This document shows positions 34,779 through 45,464 of a stretch of DNA of 64,000 bases, one piece after another. The DNA is from Ilyonectria destructans (lineage: Eukaryota > Ascomycota > Sordariomycetes > Hypocreales > Nectriaceae). The stretch lies in assembly GCA_020740775.1 (NCBI GenBank), contig JAHEWK010000017.1:434001-498000 (forward strand). The letters run 5' to 3'. The notes under the pieces were generated by a model, which searched no databases, was not told the origin of the DNA, and was given only the letters and a program-made list of their open reading frames with translations. Both the position numbers and the translations under genes were made by a program. Numbering within the stretch: position 1 is the first letter of the stretch; the number at the start of each line of letters is the position of its first letter.

Positions 34779-35563
34779 CTTGGAAGCGATTCCAGGAGGT
34801 CTATCCCAAGAGAGGAGAAGAAAATAACAGCACCTACGAGCAGCTTGACGTGGATGGTGGTATTCTCCATATGGAGGTGACACACATAACCTGGCTATTT
34901 ATACGCGTACCCATCTGGAAAGTCCAACTTGTCCGGTTAAATGCTCCCCTGAATTGCATTAACTACGGACTTTCCAACGAATTGATTCTCATTATTTCTT
35001 CTTTAACCGACCTTTTGACCAGGAATCACATCTTGTTACAACCCCAGATATTAATCTGGGGACAAGCGGGAGTATTTTCTTCCACGAACCACAACCTCTA
35101 TTTTTCCACTTGGTGGACCTAGTTTCCGATCCCGGATCGAACCACTCCATCTATTCCACCTATCATGTGTTAGCTCTCGATGTGCGGGCACCAGTTATAT
35201 AAACGTTGCAAGGATTTTAATCTGAGCCTTATAACTATAAATGAACTCGTAACCATCCTATCTCCCACAGAAGAATGCGGGGTTTTCCAGGTCCTGTCCT
35301 GTGAAAACGAGACAAAGATGCCGCAATAAATGAACTTTCCATCCACCGTCTCCCTGGAAGCCCAATCCAGTTTCCCAAATTTCTCCCGAGTCAATAAACC
35401 CTTCAGTAGACCTAGTTTAGTAATTTCGGATTGTATCACTACTTCTCTTCCACGTTACGAGGCCTGCCCTCTGACAGTGCGGGCACCACTCACCTAACAC
35501 AGGTTACGAATACCAACGCCGCCATTCTCGTACCCAAATAGCTGCAGTCCAAACTGAGTTCTT
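34779..35563. promoter_or_regulatory. pectinesterase promoter; 3' side of the lyase gene
   Basis: AT-rich. A TATA-like TATAAATAG lies on the minus strand at 34895-34903, about 117 nt upstream of the pectinesterase ATG. Nothing else was recognised. Confidence 0.5.
34895..34903 (-). promoter_or_regulatory. TATA-like element of the pectinesterase gene
   Basis: The minus strand reads TATAAATAG 117 nt upstream of the start codon. Position and sequence fit a fungal core promoter. Confidence 0.5.
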
Positions 35564-38191
35564 CTAACCCAGGTATTCTCTGATGTTTGCCAAGTTGAAG
35601 ATTGCAGTAACGCCATACTGAGCAGTCTCATTTGTAAGAATCCAGGGAGCTTCTTCTCCAATTGTCAAGTGCTCGGGAGGAGAAGCTTTCATGACACGCC
35701 ACTCATGAGCCTCATCATATCCATCAGTTTGGAAGAATTGATCCCATGCAGCCTTTCCTAGCTGATCGCTCTTTTGTTCCACTGCTGCTATGGCTGTCAG
35801 GGCGGAGTGACTCTGTTTCCACATCCCAGGCCCATCTGGGAACTGGAAGCCAAATTCCTTGAGCTGGGTCTCCGGGCCTCCATTGTATGCTCTGCAATAG
35901 GGCAGCCATATTTTCAGGAAGTTTTTCACTACCGCGGGGTACTTGTCCCTGGTGTAGTCCAGTAACTCGGTGAAAATTTGGGGGAACCCAAACAGCATAG
36001 ACAAGTGTGAGATGGCATGCTCTGGAGTCGGAGGAGGGCATTCGCGAACTTCGGCTGTCATCGGATTCAGCAAGACAGCATTGTTCCCTATGCCATGTGA
36101 CAGCCCGGAAAGGCCATCCAACATCTTCACTAGAAGATCTCTAGAGCGTTCCCATCCCTCCGTTCGCCTTTCCCAAGCGGTAAGCCACGAAGCCGCCAGA
36201 GGCCCGCAGTCAAGGCCAATATTCGCCATGGCAAATCCTCCAGGAATGTCTGCATGTAGCTGCACCTTACGATGCGAGTCGAGCCCCAAAAGAGCATTTT
36301 GACATTGCTGAAGTTCTGAAATCAAATCTCCGGTGCGCTCGTCACCCGTGAGATAGTAGTAGATGCGCCTGTAGAGAACATTGGATATTCGAAGCTGCTT
36401 TGAGCTATCACTGAAATGCTGGACTCCGTGGCGGGTTCCGAAACCTTTGAACCTCCCTGAGTGGTAAACGTCGACCTCGGATGTATGCTTTGTCATGGCT
36501 GCGGCCATTTTGAACACGTCTGCTCTGCCGGTATGGAGAAAGTAGAGCCAGAGCCAAAGATCAGTCGACAGCTCCGAGTTATCCCAAGCATAGCCGCCGA
36601 CATCATATCTCCAGGCATGCCGATACGGGTCATACGAATGCTGGACATCCCCATAATCCCAGAATCCGTACCATCGGTGCTGGTCGACTTGCCCACGGTA
36701 GTAGTTGAAGAGCAGGTCGAGGTTTTTCTCGATAGCCAACTCCTTTTCTGTTGGAGAGTAGCCAATGTTTCGAAAGTCCGGAGCCCAGCATCCATGAAAG
36801 ACTCCGGTCGAGTGCATATACTCTGGTGTAGCAACCAATCGAGGAGGGTCTCTAACCAAGAATGAGAAGTGACTCAACTCTTGGTTGGATGGTGTAGCCG
36901 TAAAAGGCCCGATGAGCAGCTCGTTGGATCTCGCAATACCATTCGCAGTGGCAAACCCAGGTTCGTAATCCTCATAAGTCACATCAAGTGCTTCCAGTTG
37001 TTTGCTGTAGGTGTCTAATCCGAGTCCATCATGGTAAGGTGATGTGTCGAGAGGTTCAGCAAGGGGAGAATAAAACCACATCGTAATGGCCCCCTCACCC
37101 TTGGTCAAATCAGACAAGTCTATCTGGGTAGGGTAGCGTTCCCAAAAGTCGGCCATGCCAATAGCCAAGCCGCCATGGCTGGCTGAGCCAATGTAAGCAG
37201 TTCCATCGGCTCTGCCACCTCCAGTGACCTTTACCCAGGAGCAGCCGCTTTTGGTTCGCTTCTTGATGGTGTACCCATCAGATGACAATTGAGAAATGGA
37301 ATAGTCGCCCCATGAAGGAATAGTCGCTAGACCTCTCAAAAAGTCAGTTTTCTCCCATTCCTGTTCATCAAGCCTCACTGGCCTGCCTGCGGTTTGGTCA
37401 AGTCTGTTTTGAACAGTTGGCCCATATCGTAGGCCCGAAAGGCCTTGAACCTCTTCCTTCAGGATGCCTCCGTCTGAGCCCCCTAGACGAATGTGTCTAT
37501 TGTAGAGCTCGGCGTCTTGAAACGGAACTGAGAATCGAATTCCCAATGACGTTAACGGTTCTCCGCATTCCAGATCATGAATGAAGGAGTGGACAATTCT
37601 CAGAGATGAGGCGTCGGAGTGCACGTAGACTCTTGCGTCAAAGGGCAGATGTTTCTGGCCACCAGAAACAACACTCCCGGAAACTTTGACAACAATCCTG
37701 TCGGTGGTGACATTTTCAACTCTCACATCTGTGACATTTGTGGAGTACTCCTTTTTGTCAATGGAGGCGACAATTGTTGCGCCTGAGCAGACGCAATGGT
37801 CGTTCAGTGACAAGTTATCAAATAAGGAGGAGCTCCCTGGAGATGAGAAGTTTAGTTTTAGCCCTAGCTTTGTTGATACGGAAATATTCGTGGAGCTTTC
37901 GTCGACAACAAGGCCTTCTCTTTTCTCTGGACTGGGGACACCTTTGACTAAATAAGTGTCGCAGTAGCCAATGTCCCCGCTGACAGAGTGCGCAGTCCAC
38001 TTGAGGGAACCGTCAGGCCAAAATGCAATCTCGCGGGAGTCCAAAGGATGTACACGATCGTTTCCCTCGATGACAAAAGCTTGGCCCGGTTGATGGAGGC
38101 CTTTTGACCACGGCATGCCAAAGGAGACTTCATTTGACAAAGCCTTGGGGTCTTTTGGCGTCACTAGCCACTTCAGATTCCCGGTAGACAT
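35564..38191 (-). CDS. PcRGLX-like (PL26-type) exo-rhamnogalacturonan lyase, no signal peptide
   Basis: One uninterrupted exon gives 875 aa. The N-terminus (MSTGNLKWLVTPKDP) has no signal peptide. The first third is beta-rich (FGMPWSKGLHQPGQ, SREIAFWPDGSLKWTAHSV), like the RIFT-barrel entry of PcRGLX proteins. The middle is an aromatic, His-rich helical domain: HRWYGFWDYGDVQHSY, YRHAWRYDVGGYAWDNSEL and FGTRHGVQHFSD, which look like a sugar-binding alpha/alpha toroid. The C-terminal part contains more helices and a beta end. Known members cut rhamnogalacturonan I from chain ends by beta-elimination, leaving unsaturated galacturonosyl ends. Assignment is by pattern, so another lyase of similar fold is possible. 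Lack of a signal suggests action in the cytosol on imported oligosaccharides. It is divergent from an MFS permease gene across a shared promoter. Confidence 0.72.
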   Translation of the reverse strand: MSTGNLKWLVTPKDPKALSNEVSFGMPWSKGLHQPGQAFVIEGNDRVHPLDSREIAFWPDGSLKWTAHSVSGDIGYCDTYLVKGVPSPEKREGLVVDESSTNISVSTKLGLKLNFSSPGSSSLFDNLSLNDHCVCSGATIVASIDKKEYSTNVTDVRVENVTTDRIVVKVSGSVVSGGQKHLPFDARVYVHSDASSLRIVHSFIHDLECGEPLTSLGIRFSVPFQDAELYNRHIRLGGSDGGILKEEVQGLSGLRYGPTVQNRLDQTAGRPVRLDEQEWEKTDFLRGLATIPSWGDYSISQLSSDGYTIKKRTKSGCSWVKVTGGGRADGTAYIGSASHGGLAIGMADFWERYPTQIDLSDLTKGEGAITMWFYSPLAEPLDTSPYHDGLGLDTYSKQLEALDVTYEDYEPGFATANGIARSNELLIGPFTATPSNQELSHFSFLVRDPPRLVATPEYMHSTGVFHGCWAPDFRNIGYSPTEKELAIEKNLDLLFNYYRGQVDQHRWYGFWDYGDVQHSYDPYRHAWRYDVGGYAWDNSELSTDLWLWLYFLHTGRADVFKMAAAMTKHTSEVDVYHSGRFKGFGTRHGVQHFSDSSKQLRISNVLYRRIYYYLTGDERTGDLISELQQCQNALLGLDSHRKVQLHADIPGGFAMANIGLDCGPLAASWLTAWERRTEGWERSRDLLVKMLDGLSGLSHGIGNNAVLLNPMTAEVRECPPPTPEHAISHLSMLFGFPQIFTELLDYTRDKYPAVVKNFLKIWLPYCRAYNGGPETQLKEFGFQFPDGPGMWKQSHSALTAIAAVEQKSDQLGKAAWDQFFQTDGYDEAHEWRVMKASPPEHLTIGEEAPWILTNETAQYGVTAIFNLANIREYLG

Positions 38192-38861
38192 TGTAGTTTG
38201 AAATGACGGGCCGACAAAGTTTGGTGCTGATAAAAGAGGTTTTGCTCAAGTATAGAATGTAGTAGAGTCTCAAAACAAGGGGTAAGTGGTGACGATGGCT
38301 TGGGCGTAGTGAATGCTGATTTGAGGGACTATTTAGCCTCTGGGTAAAAGGCGAACAGTAGATACAGAAGAATTACCCCACGTTTCTGAACTTGCTCACA
38401 TGCTTACAGAATTATGGTCAGATATCCAAATGATAACAACTACCAACCAATGCCGAACCCCAGTAATTTCGATGATCGTTACTACTTTGGGCGTGCGGAG
38501 ATCCGTGTAAGCGCGGGGGAAGCAAGATTTCCCCGGAATGGCTTAAGCAAAATGGCGTGGAAAACACAACATTGCGGCGGTTGGTTCGTGTTGCTGGAAT
38601 TTTCCACAAATGTGCTGATCCTTCTCCCCAATTCCTCAAGCACGTCCGGGAATACGGCACAGAGGATGCGCAGAGGTCGGTGTCAACTTAACCGACTCGC
38701 CGAGGGACGCAGCAAGAGGTACGGAAGTCTCAGTGTCGCCTTGTGTACGAAAAATATATTAAGGTGCCAAGCATCGTCGAACTGTTGAAGAACGCAAGGC
38801 AGTACAAGCAATACAGGAAATACCTTTAGCCTGCTGCCAAAACCACCAAAAATCCGTCACA
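38192..38861. promoter_or_regulatory. shared bidirectional promoter: lyase / MFS permease
   Basis: 670 nt between divergent starts, so co-regulation is likely. It contains GCGGGG (about 38515) and CCGGGG (minus strand of 38531-38535), both matching the CreA pattern SYGGGG, and several CCG/CGG triplets (for example CCGGGAATACGG near 38645) that could bind Zn2Cys6 factors. These sites are inferred only. Confidence 0.55.
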
Positions 38862-40481
38862 ATGGTCCAACACCAGGAAGACACAAATGACCCCAAGTCC
38901 ATCAACGTGCTACCCGAGAAGGATGAGGAGCACTACATCTCTCCCGATGACATCTTGAAGGGTGCCCAACAAGCGACAGATGCAGAACACAACATGACGC
39001 TCATCGAAGGCATCCGCAAGTACCCCAAAGCATGCCTCTGGTCCCTCTTGTTTTCGTCAGCTCTCATCATGGAGGGCTTCGACAAGGCCTTCATTACTGC
39101 ATTCTTTGCCTTCCCACCCTTCCAGGAGAGATACGGTAAACTCCAGAAGACAGGCGAATACGAAATACCCGCCCCCCTCCAGGCCGCTGTATCAAACGGC
39201 GTCAGTACAGGCCAAATTCTCGGCTTACTGCTCAACGGATTTCTGGCAGATCGATTTGGATACCGCTTGGTGATGGAGGGCTGCCTGTTTCTCATGGTGT
39301 GCTTCATCTTCCTGCAGTTCTTTGCCACCAGCATCTACATGTACATGGGCGCTGGCATTCTGCTCGGCGTTCCCTGGGGCGTGTTCCAAACATTGACGAC
39401 TACATACGCCGCCGAGGTCTGTCCCAACGTACTTCGACCTTATCTCACCATGCTCGTTTCCCTCTGCTGGAGTATCGGCTACCTTGTTGGCACCGCAACG
39501 TTGCGAGGCTTCCTCTCCATGAAAGGCGAATATGCGTACCGAATCCCCTTTGCTCTCCAGTGGATCCTTCCGATCCCTCTTGCCATCGGTATTTATTTCG
39601 CCCCAGAATCTCCTTGGTGGCTGGCCCGAAAGGGTCGCACCGCAGATGCCGAAAAGTCGCTGCGGAGACTTCAATCGAAGGACGTCCCCGAGGAGGAAAT
39701 CGCCAATACCATGTCTATGATGGTTTATACGGTCAAGATTGAAAATGAAATGAACACATCCAGTTCCTATTTGGATCTGTTCAAGGGCGTCAACCTTCGA
39801 CGAACCGAGATCACGGTCCTGACCTACGTCATCCAAGAGATCTGCGCCCCCCTCGTGTCTTATGTTGTTTACTTCTTGCAACAGGCGGGCGTCCCCACAT
39901 CGTCTGCGTTTGATTTCGGAATGGGCCAATATTCACTGGCTATCGTGGGCGTTTTTATTGCCTGGTACCTTTCTCCTAAAGTGGGACGACGAAAACTGCT
40001 CCTAACTGGCACCGGTTTCATGGCTGCGACCACGTTTCTTATCGGCTTCTTGGGAATTCCAGATACCACCAAGCAAACCAGGTTCGCCTATGCCATTGGC
40101 AGCATCCTCTTGGTGGAGTACTTTGTATTCTTCATCACTATTGGTCCGATTATCTACACCATTGTCACCGAGATTCCCTCCAACTACCTGCGCACAAAGA
40201 GCGTCGTGATTGCCAGGGCCACTTACAATGTTGGCGTACTGGTTTACGGCCAACTTGTTCCACGCATGATTCAGAAAGCTTACTGGAACTGGGGCGCCAA
40301 GTCGGGTTTCTTCTATGGCGCTTGGATGGTTGTGGGCCTCACTTGGGCCTACTTCCGCGTCCCCGAGACCAAGAACCGCACCTTTGCTGAGATTGACATT
40401 ATGTTCAAGGAAAAGGTCAAGGCACGCGATTTCAGCAAGGCCAAAGTCAATCTTGCCACACAGTCGGTTGTTGAGGAGTGA
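38862..40481 (+). CDS. MFS sugar permease, alpha-glucoside-permease type
   Basis: A single exon gives 539 aa with the usual 12 membrane segments. A polar 55-residue N-terminus precedes TM1 (ACLWSLLFSSALIMEGFDKAF). Sugar-porter motifs are present: LADRFGYRLVMEG, VPWGVFQTLTTTYAAEVCP, APESPWWLARKGR, KVGRRKLLLTG and RVPETKNRTFAEID. The early MEGFD and PESPWWL variants are typical of the maltose/alpha-glucoside and oligosaccharide proton symporters rather than hexose carriers. Divergent pairing with the intracellular lyase gene suggests it imports pectin-derived oligosaccharides, which is inference. It sits at the plasma membrane. Confidence 0.9.
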   Translation: MVQHQEDTNDPKSINVLPEKDEEHYISPDDILKGAQQATDAEHNMTLIEGIRKYPKACLWSLLFSSALIMEGFDKAFITAFFAFPPFQERYGKLQKTGEYEIPAPLQAAVSNGVSTGQILGLLLNGFLADRFGYRLVMEGCLFLMVCFIFLQFFATSIYMYMGAGILLGVPWGVFQTLTTTYAAEVCPNVLRPYLTMLVSLCWSIGYLVGTATLRGFLSMKGEYAYRIPFALQWILPIPLAIGIYFAPESPWWLARKGRTADAEKSLRRLQSKDVPEEEIANTMSMMVYTVKIENEMNTSSSYLDLFKGVNLRRTEITVLTYVIQEICAPLVSYVVYFLQQAGVPTSSAFDFGMGQYSLAIVGVFIAWYLSPKVGRRKLLLTGTGFMAATTFLIGFLGIPDTTKQTRFAYAIGSILLVEYFVFFITIGPIIYTIVTEIPSNYLRTKSVVIARATYNVGVLVYGQLVPRMIQKAYWNWGAKSGFFYGAWMVVGLTWAYFRVPETKNRTFAEIDIMFKEKVKARDFSKAKVNLATQSVVEE

Positions 40482-41272
40482 TGTTCTTGCTGCGTGTAGT
40501 CGTATCAGTCATGGTCTACATCCTTGGCTTGGTAAACTTGGAATTCAAGGGAACCTGTCTTTATTATAACACCATGGATATAGCTAGAATGGACTGAGTT
40601 CAATAGCAATACTGATAAATAATCCAAGACATCTCTACTTCCAAGTGCGTCCGAGGGCTGCATTGAAGGTCAGCGGAATGGCACAGGTCCAGAGGCTTTT
40701 TCAATTGGATTCACACTACATCCCAGCATTCCAAGGATCTCAAGTAATTACTCTGTCATTGATAATCTCCGTTAGCTCATGACTCGCACATCCCCAATTG
40801 TCTAGTACGTACCGTTGGGGGGACTCGGGAAAAAGGACCCCGAGATCTGCAGCCACTATCACGCTTGAGGTAACCCCCTCTTTCACTGATGAGAACCATT
40901 GGTGGAGTGTTCAAATCCGTCTCCAGCTTCGGCCGAGTGATTCCCATGATCTGCGAAGAAATCGAGACTTTAATTGGGCCCGTTTTCTCGAGATGCAGAG
41001 AAGTATCTAATTGGTTAGAGATGCTCTTCCCCGCAGTCTCTGCGTTGTTCGTCACCCCATCTCAATCGTCACCCCCACTGTCCCAATTCCCAAGATCGCG
41101 GGCAGTCAAATCGGCAATTTAACCACGCAGTCGGAACTTAGGGGCTGCTATTTACATCATTTCCGGTCTTCCGTCTCGAACTGGACAGCCTCATTTCAAG
41201 AGCAATTATCCCGGCTGTACAGGGTCGAGTTTCACAAGTCTGACATACACAAAACCACTCCGCTCTTTCATC
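40482..41272. promoter_or_regulatory. promoter of the Gfo/Idh gene, with a CGG-N11-CCG palindrome
   Basis: 791 nt between co-directional genes. No coding content is seen. A 17-nt CGG-N11-CCG element (listed separately) lies about 430 nt upstream of the next ATG. Confidence 0.5.
40826..40842. promoter_or_regulatory. candidate Zn2Cys6 binding site, CGG-N11-CCG
   Basis: CGG at 40826 and CCG ending at 40842 are separated by 11 nt. The palindrome extends outward, giving arms CTCGGG and CCCGAG. The spacing is that of Gal4-type sites. The bare motif should occur about 16 times by chance in a window this size, so only the extended symmetry and location support it. Confidence 0.35.
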
Positions 41273-42580
41273 ATGGCCGAAATCGCAACACCCAGCCCCA
41301 AGAAGAGGTACGCCCTCGTAGGCACCGGAGGCCGTGCAATGTTCTTCTACTCGGCCATTGCAAAAGACTATTCAAAGACATCATGCATAGTCGGCTTCTG
41401 CGACACAAACCAGACCCGTATGAATTATGCCAACTCCAAGATGGAAGCGCTGGGCCATGGCGCCGTACCCACGTTTTTTGCCGCCGACTTTGATAAGATG
41501 ATCAAGGAGACGAAGCCAGATGAGGTCATTGTCACCACCATCGACCGTACGCACAACATCTACATTGTGCGTGCTCTTGAACTGGGCTGCAATGTCATCA
41601 CAGAGAAGCCCATGACGATCGATGCGCCACGCTGCATCGAGATCTTTGACGCCGTGGAGCGGACAGGCAATAAAGTCCGTGTAACCTTCAACTACCGCTA
41701 TGCACCGCACAACACAAAAGTTTTCGAGGTGTTGCGATCTGGCGCCATTGGCAAGGTGACCAGTGTGCACTTCGAGTGGTTGCTAAACACAGCTCATGGC
41801 GCTGATTACTTCAGACGCTGGCATCGCGACAAGCGGAACTCGGGCTCGTTGATGGTGCACAAGTCTACTCATCATTTCGACTTGATCAACTTTTGGCTAC
41901 AGACTCGACCAGCGACTGTCTACGCGCAGGGTGACCTGAAATTCTACGGCCGCGAGAACGCAGAATCTCGCGGAGAAACCAAGTTCTACACCCGCGCCAA
42001 CGGCAGTGAGGTGGCAAAGACAGACCCGTTCGCCTTGCATTTGGAGGATTACCCGCAACTCAAGGCCATGTACCTGGATGCCGAACACGAAGACGCATAC
42101 TACCGCGACCAGAGTGTATTCGGCGACGGTATCAGCATCGAGGACACAATGAATCTGCTCGTGAGGTATCAGAACGGCGCAGTAATGACATACTCGCTCA
42201 CCGCGTATGCGCCCTGGGAAGGCTTCCGCGTGAATTTCAACGGAACGGGCGGCAGACTGGAATTGGAGGTGGTCGAAAACAGCTATGTCAATTCAGGTGG
42301 TGACCAGGCAGGTGAGGGCTCTGCAGATGCAATCTCCCTCGTCTTGAAGCCGCTTTTCCAGAAGCCGCAGAATATCGACATCGATGCTGGTACTGGCGCC
42401 CATGGCGGGGGTGACGATGTGCTGTTAAGGGACTTGTTTGGCGAGCCCGTCAGTGATGAGTTTATGAGAGCTGCGAGTCATGTCGACGGCGCGCTGTCTA
42501 TCCTCACGGGTATTGCGGCGAATAAGTCCATCGCCACAGGCCAGGTTGTGAACGTGAAGGATATCTTGCCTATGCTTTAA
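41273..42580 (+). CDS. Gfo/Idh/MocA family oxidoreductase
   Basis: A single exon gives 435 aa. The Rossmann start is RYALVGTGGRAMFF (G-x-G-G-R at 17-21). The catalytic-site EKP motif is in NVITEKPMTI (111-113). TFNYRYAPHNTKV follows, and SLMVHKSTHHFDLINFWL carries the conserved Lys/His region of the C-terminal alpha/beta domain. No signal peptide. Family members oxidise or reduce sugars and sugar derivatives with NAD(P), and some work through 3-keto intermediates that help cleave or epimerise glycosides. Here it lies between the permease and the DUF2264/GH88 genes, so a role on a released uronic or deoxy sugar is plausible. The substrate is unknown. Confidence 0.9.
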   Translation: MAEIATPSPKKRYALVGTGGRAMFFYSAIAKDYSKTSCIVGFCDTNQTRMNYANSKMEALGHGAVPTFFAADFDKMIKETKPDEVIVTTIDRTHNIYIVRALELGCNVITEKPMTIDAPRCIEIFDAVERTGNKVRVTFNYRYAPHNTKVFEVLRSGAIGKVTSVHFEWLLNTAHGADYFRRWHRDKRNSGSLMVHKSTHHFDLINFWLQTRPATVYAQGDLKFYGRENAESRGETKFYTRANGSEVAKTDPFALHLEDYPQLKAMYLDAEHEDAYYRDQSVFGDGISIEDTMNLLVRYQNGAVMTYSLTAYAPWEGFRVNFNGTGGRLELEVVENSYVNSGGDQAGEGSADAISLVLKPLFQKPQNIDIDAGTGAHGGGDDVLLRDLFGEPVSDEFMRAASHVDGALSILTGIAANKSIATGQVVNVKDILPML

Positions 42581-42723
42581 TATTGGTTAAGATCTTCCGT
42601 CACCAACTCCACTGTAGATACAGAGACAGTGGTAATGTCGGTCAGTTGTGGGTGTATCTAACTAGAGCTGCAGTAATGGAGAAAATGAATCATATAGATC
42701 TACGGTACCAATCCCGCACAAAA

Positions 42724-45018
42724 CTACATGTTAACAAGAATATAATCCATCTCTTGCGTTGAAGAACTAGGCATTTTGGTGAAAACCCGAGGTTTGTCAC
42801 TCCATCTTTCTGCCAAGGATTTACCCTCGATCGTGCGGCCACCATTTGCTGCAGTTGCAATAGCAAATATACTCGTAGCGAAAATCATTTCATGACTAGC
42901 CTCGAGACTGTTAACAATATTACGGTCGACGACTGGGATCACAGTTCTTGGATAGGCTAAATTCGTATTGGTGTCTGGCTGCAAAGCCTTTGAACTTGTG
43001 GACGTCCATGGGGATGTTGCTTGAAGTGGTGTTGCTGAAATTCCACTGCATCCCGCAGCTGAGTGGATCAGAACAGAGTCCTGATTTTCGAAGATTCCTT
43101 CGAGTTTTCCCATATCTGTGTCCGCGTTGAAATCCTTCATCCGGGGAAGTTTGGTGCCGTCTTTTGTGCAGCACAATGGCGACGCAAAACCGCCTTCAAT
43201 GGTGTGCAAAGCGCGCAATGAACTATGGATGCGGATTCGGTGGACACGAACATGCCAGTCTGGCCACCTATCCGTCGGTGGAATGAGCATTGTCTCAACT
43301 TCAACTTGCCGGTCACTCCAAGGATACCAACGCACGGAGGCGGCGATAGTTGAGACTGTGCCGTCCTTCCCTTTCAGGATCACCTCAGGGAATGTTGCTT
43401 CTGAGCACTTCCACTTGACAGCCCAAGTCTCTGCTCCATCACGACTCAGGGCCAGCGTGCAGTCGGGAGCCATTTGCTGGATCAATGGACCCGTGGGAAC
43501 TGAAAATGGGAAAGCGGAGGAGTACTCGAATTTGCAGTATTTGGCTTGCGATGCCTTCATGGGCCAGGCAACGAACTGGGCTGGGGACAAAAAGAAGTGA
43601 TGGTTACCCAGTGGGTGATTGCTGACGATTTGTTTTGGCGCAGGGACAAGTGTGGGCGTAAATAATGACGGATAAGGCTGTTCTTCAGCTGTCCAAAACT
43701 CATCTGACTGCCCCAGCGACACGATGATGAGGGTTTTCATGCACCAATATGGCGACTGTGGTGAATTGTAGTCCTCGCACATAAACATGTTGCTAGAGTA
43801 TAGTTAGTCTTACTAAGGAGACTTGAGTATACATGATGAAGTGGGGGAATCTTACGGATACAGCCAGCCGATATTCATTGTGCCGTCCGTGTAAAAGATA
43901 TTTTCGGAATTCTTGGCCCACCAGCGGAGATGACGGAATAGGAAGCCTTTGACCCAGCCAGGTTCCGATAAAGGGAAGGGCATGTCGGGAACCTTGGCGA
44001 CGGCCAAAGCTGCAAAGAAGGCACCGCATGCAAATCTGTACGTCAGAGATCGACCAAATGGAATTGCGGAACCTGTAGGTCACTGGTTTAGCTGTGGTCC
44101 AAGGATTATTAGATCAGGTTGCCAGTCAAACTTACCGGCTGCGTCAAAGTATCGCCAAATACTGGCTCCGAAGTCTCTCGCCTGTTGCTGATACTTCATC
44201 ACTCGTTCGGGATCAATATCTCTGGCATATTTGGTGTAGAGAAGCTGGCTGAATTGAATGGCAAAGCTCCCCGAGTAGTAATCAACTTGGCGCCCAGGTC
44301 CAATGGCATCTCTTCTCCCTGTCCGTTCATACTCCGTTGCTTGTCGATCTTCCTGTTCGGCACTCAACCATGGACCGTCGCCTGACCATCCATCTTCAAG
44401 ATAGAATGAATCCAATATAGCAAAGTCAGATTCCATCACAGCTGAAACTTCTTGTAGTGGAACGCCGCAAACGCGAACGAGGGCCAGGTTTGCAAAGACT
44501 CGAAACCACCGCCAGTTGGTGTCAGGCATGGCCTTGCCGTTCATACCAAGCAGCCAAGACGTGATGTTGTTTCTCGTTTTCTCATCTTGGCTGTGGAAGA
44601 ATGTTTCAGGAGCAGATAACAAGGCAAAGGATATAATTTCGGCCTCTACCATCCGTTGGTCCATTTGACCGACGGCGCCCCAGTATTCAAAGTGCTCCGG
44701 ATCCGTACCGTTGCGGATGCCTGCGATCCATGGTTCAACGAGCTTCCGGATCCTGCTCGATGGACCGCCGTCTGACTCAGGGCTTGCACTTAAGCTCAGC
44801 GACGACAAGAGGGCACCAACAGCCCACAGCGGGCGCGCAAAGCCTTCCAAGTCAGCTGCTGGTTCATCGAAATGAGCGCCCGAAGCAACGGGGAGGCGAA
44901 TCCGCGCTCGGCCGGGAGAAAAGTAAGGACATAAAGGCTCCAAAAGCGAGATGGCTGCTGAAACCAAGTCATCTCTGGTTTGGAATGGATTATCAGAAAA
45001 CCCTTTCAATTGAGGCAT
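42724..45018 (-). CDS. DUF2264 protein (uncharacterised, carbohydrate-associated)
   Basis: Three exons (45018..44136, 44072..43856, 43792..42724), both introns 63 nt, give 722 aa. ATG 45018 is chosen because [19 protein letters not shown] is how these proteins usually begin; an in-frame ATG at 45075 would add 19 residues. The N-terminal half is helical: [54 protein letters not shown] and [18 protein letters not shown]. That pattern is typical of an alpha/alpha toroid, as in many lyases and hydrolases. The C-terminal half is beta-rich. No signal peptide. The family has no firmly known reaction to my knowledge. It is divergent from the GH88 gene (446 nt apart), which argues for joint regulation and a step in the same pathway. 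Confidence 0.85.
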
Positions 45019-45464
45019 CTTGACGGTTGATGGCGAAAGAATACAGACAGAGCGTGGTGGACGCCGTATCGACAAGAGAGCTTATTGCGCCTATTATCCC
45101 TGAAGACAAAAATGCGTGGCAGTCGGGGAATTTTCGGGCATGGAAGACTGCACGTAATTCAATATCCAATTAGATGCATATCGAACCACATACCGAGAGA
45201 TAGCTGCAAAAGAACATGCGACGCTGGGCATCGGAGATCTACAAGCCGGTCTCCTCACATTATAGCCGGGCATCGGGAGAGTCGTCGGCCGGCCTACCCG
45301 GGACCCCATGCATCTAGCCAAGATAGGAAACCCGTCGCCGCCGGAGGATTCGCGAAGTCGCTGATGCGCTGCAGGTATTTGTAACGACGAAGAAGAGCTG
45401 AAAGTGACTCGTATTTATTTGTCTTTGTGCCGCGTGAGTATTCCCTGTCTAAAAACACACTCGG
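45019..45464. promoter_or_regulatory. shared bidirectional promoter: DUF2264 / GH88
   Basis: 446 nt between divergent starts. It is rich in CGG/CCG triplets (for example CGGGGAATTTTCGGG at 45124-45138, and CCGGGCATCGG near 45267). These could be regulator sites; the assignment is inference. Confidence 0.5.
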
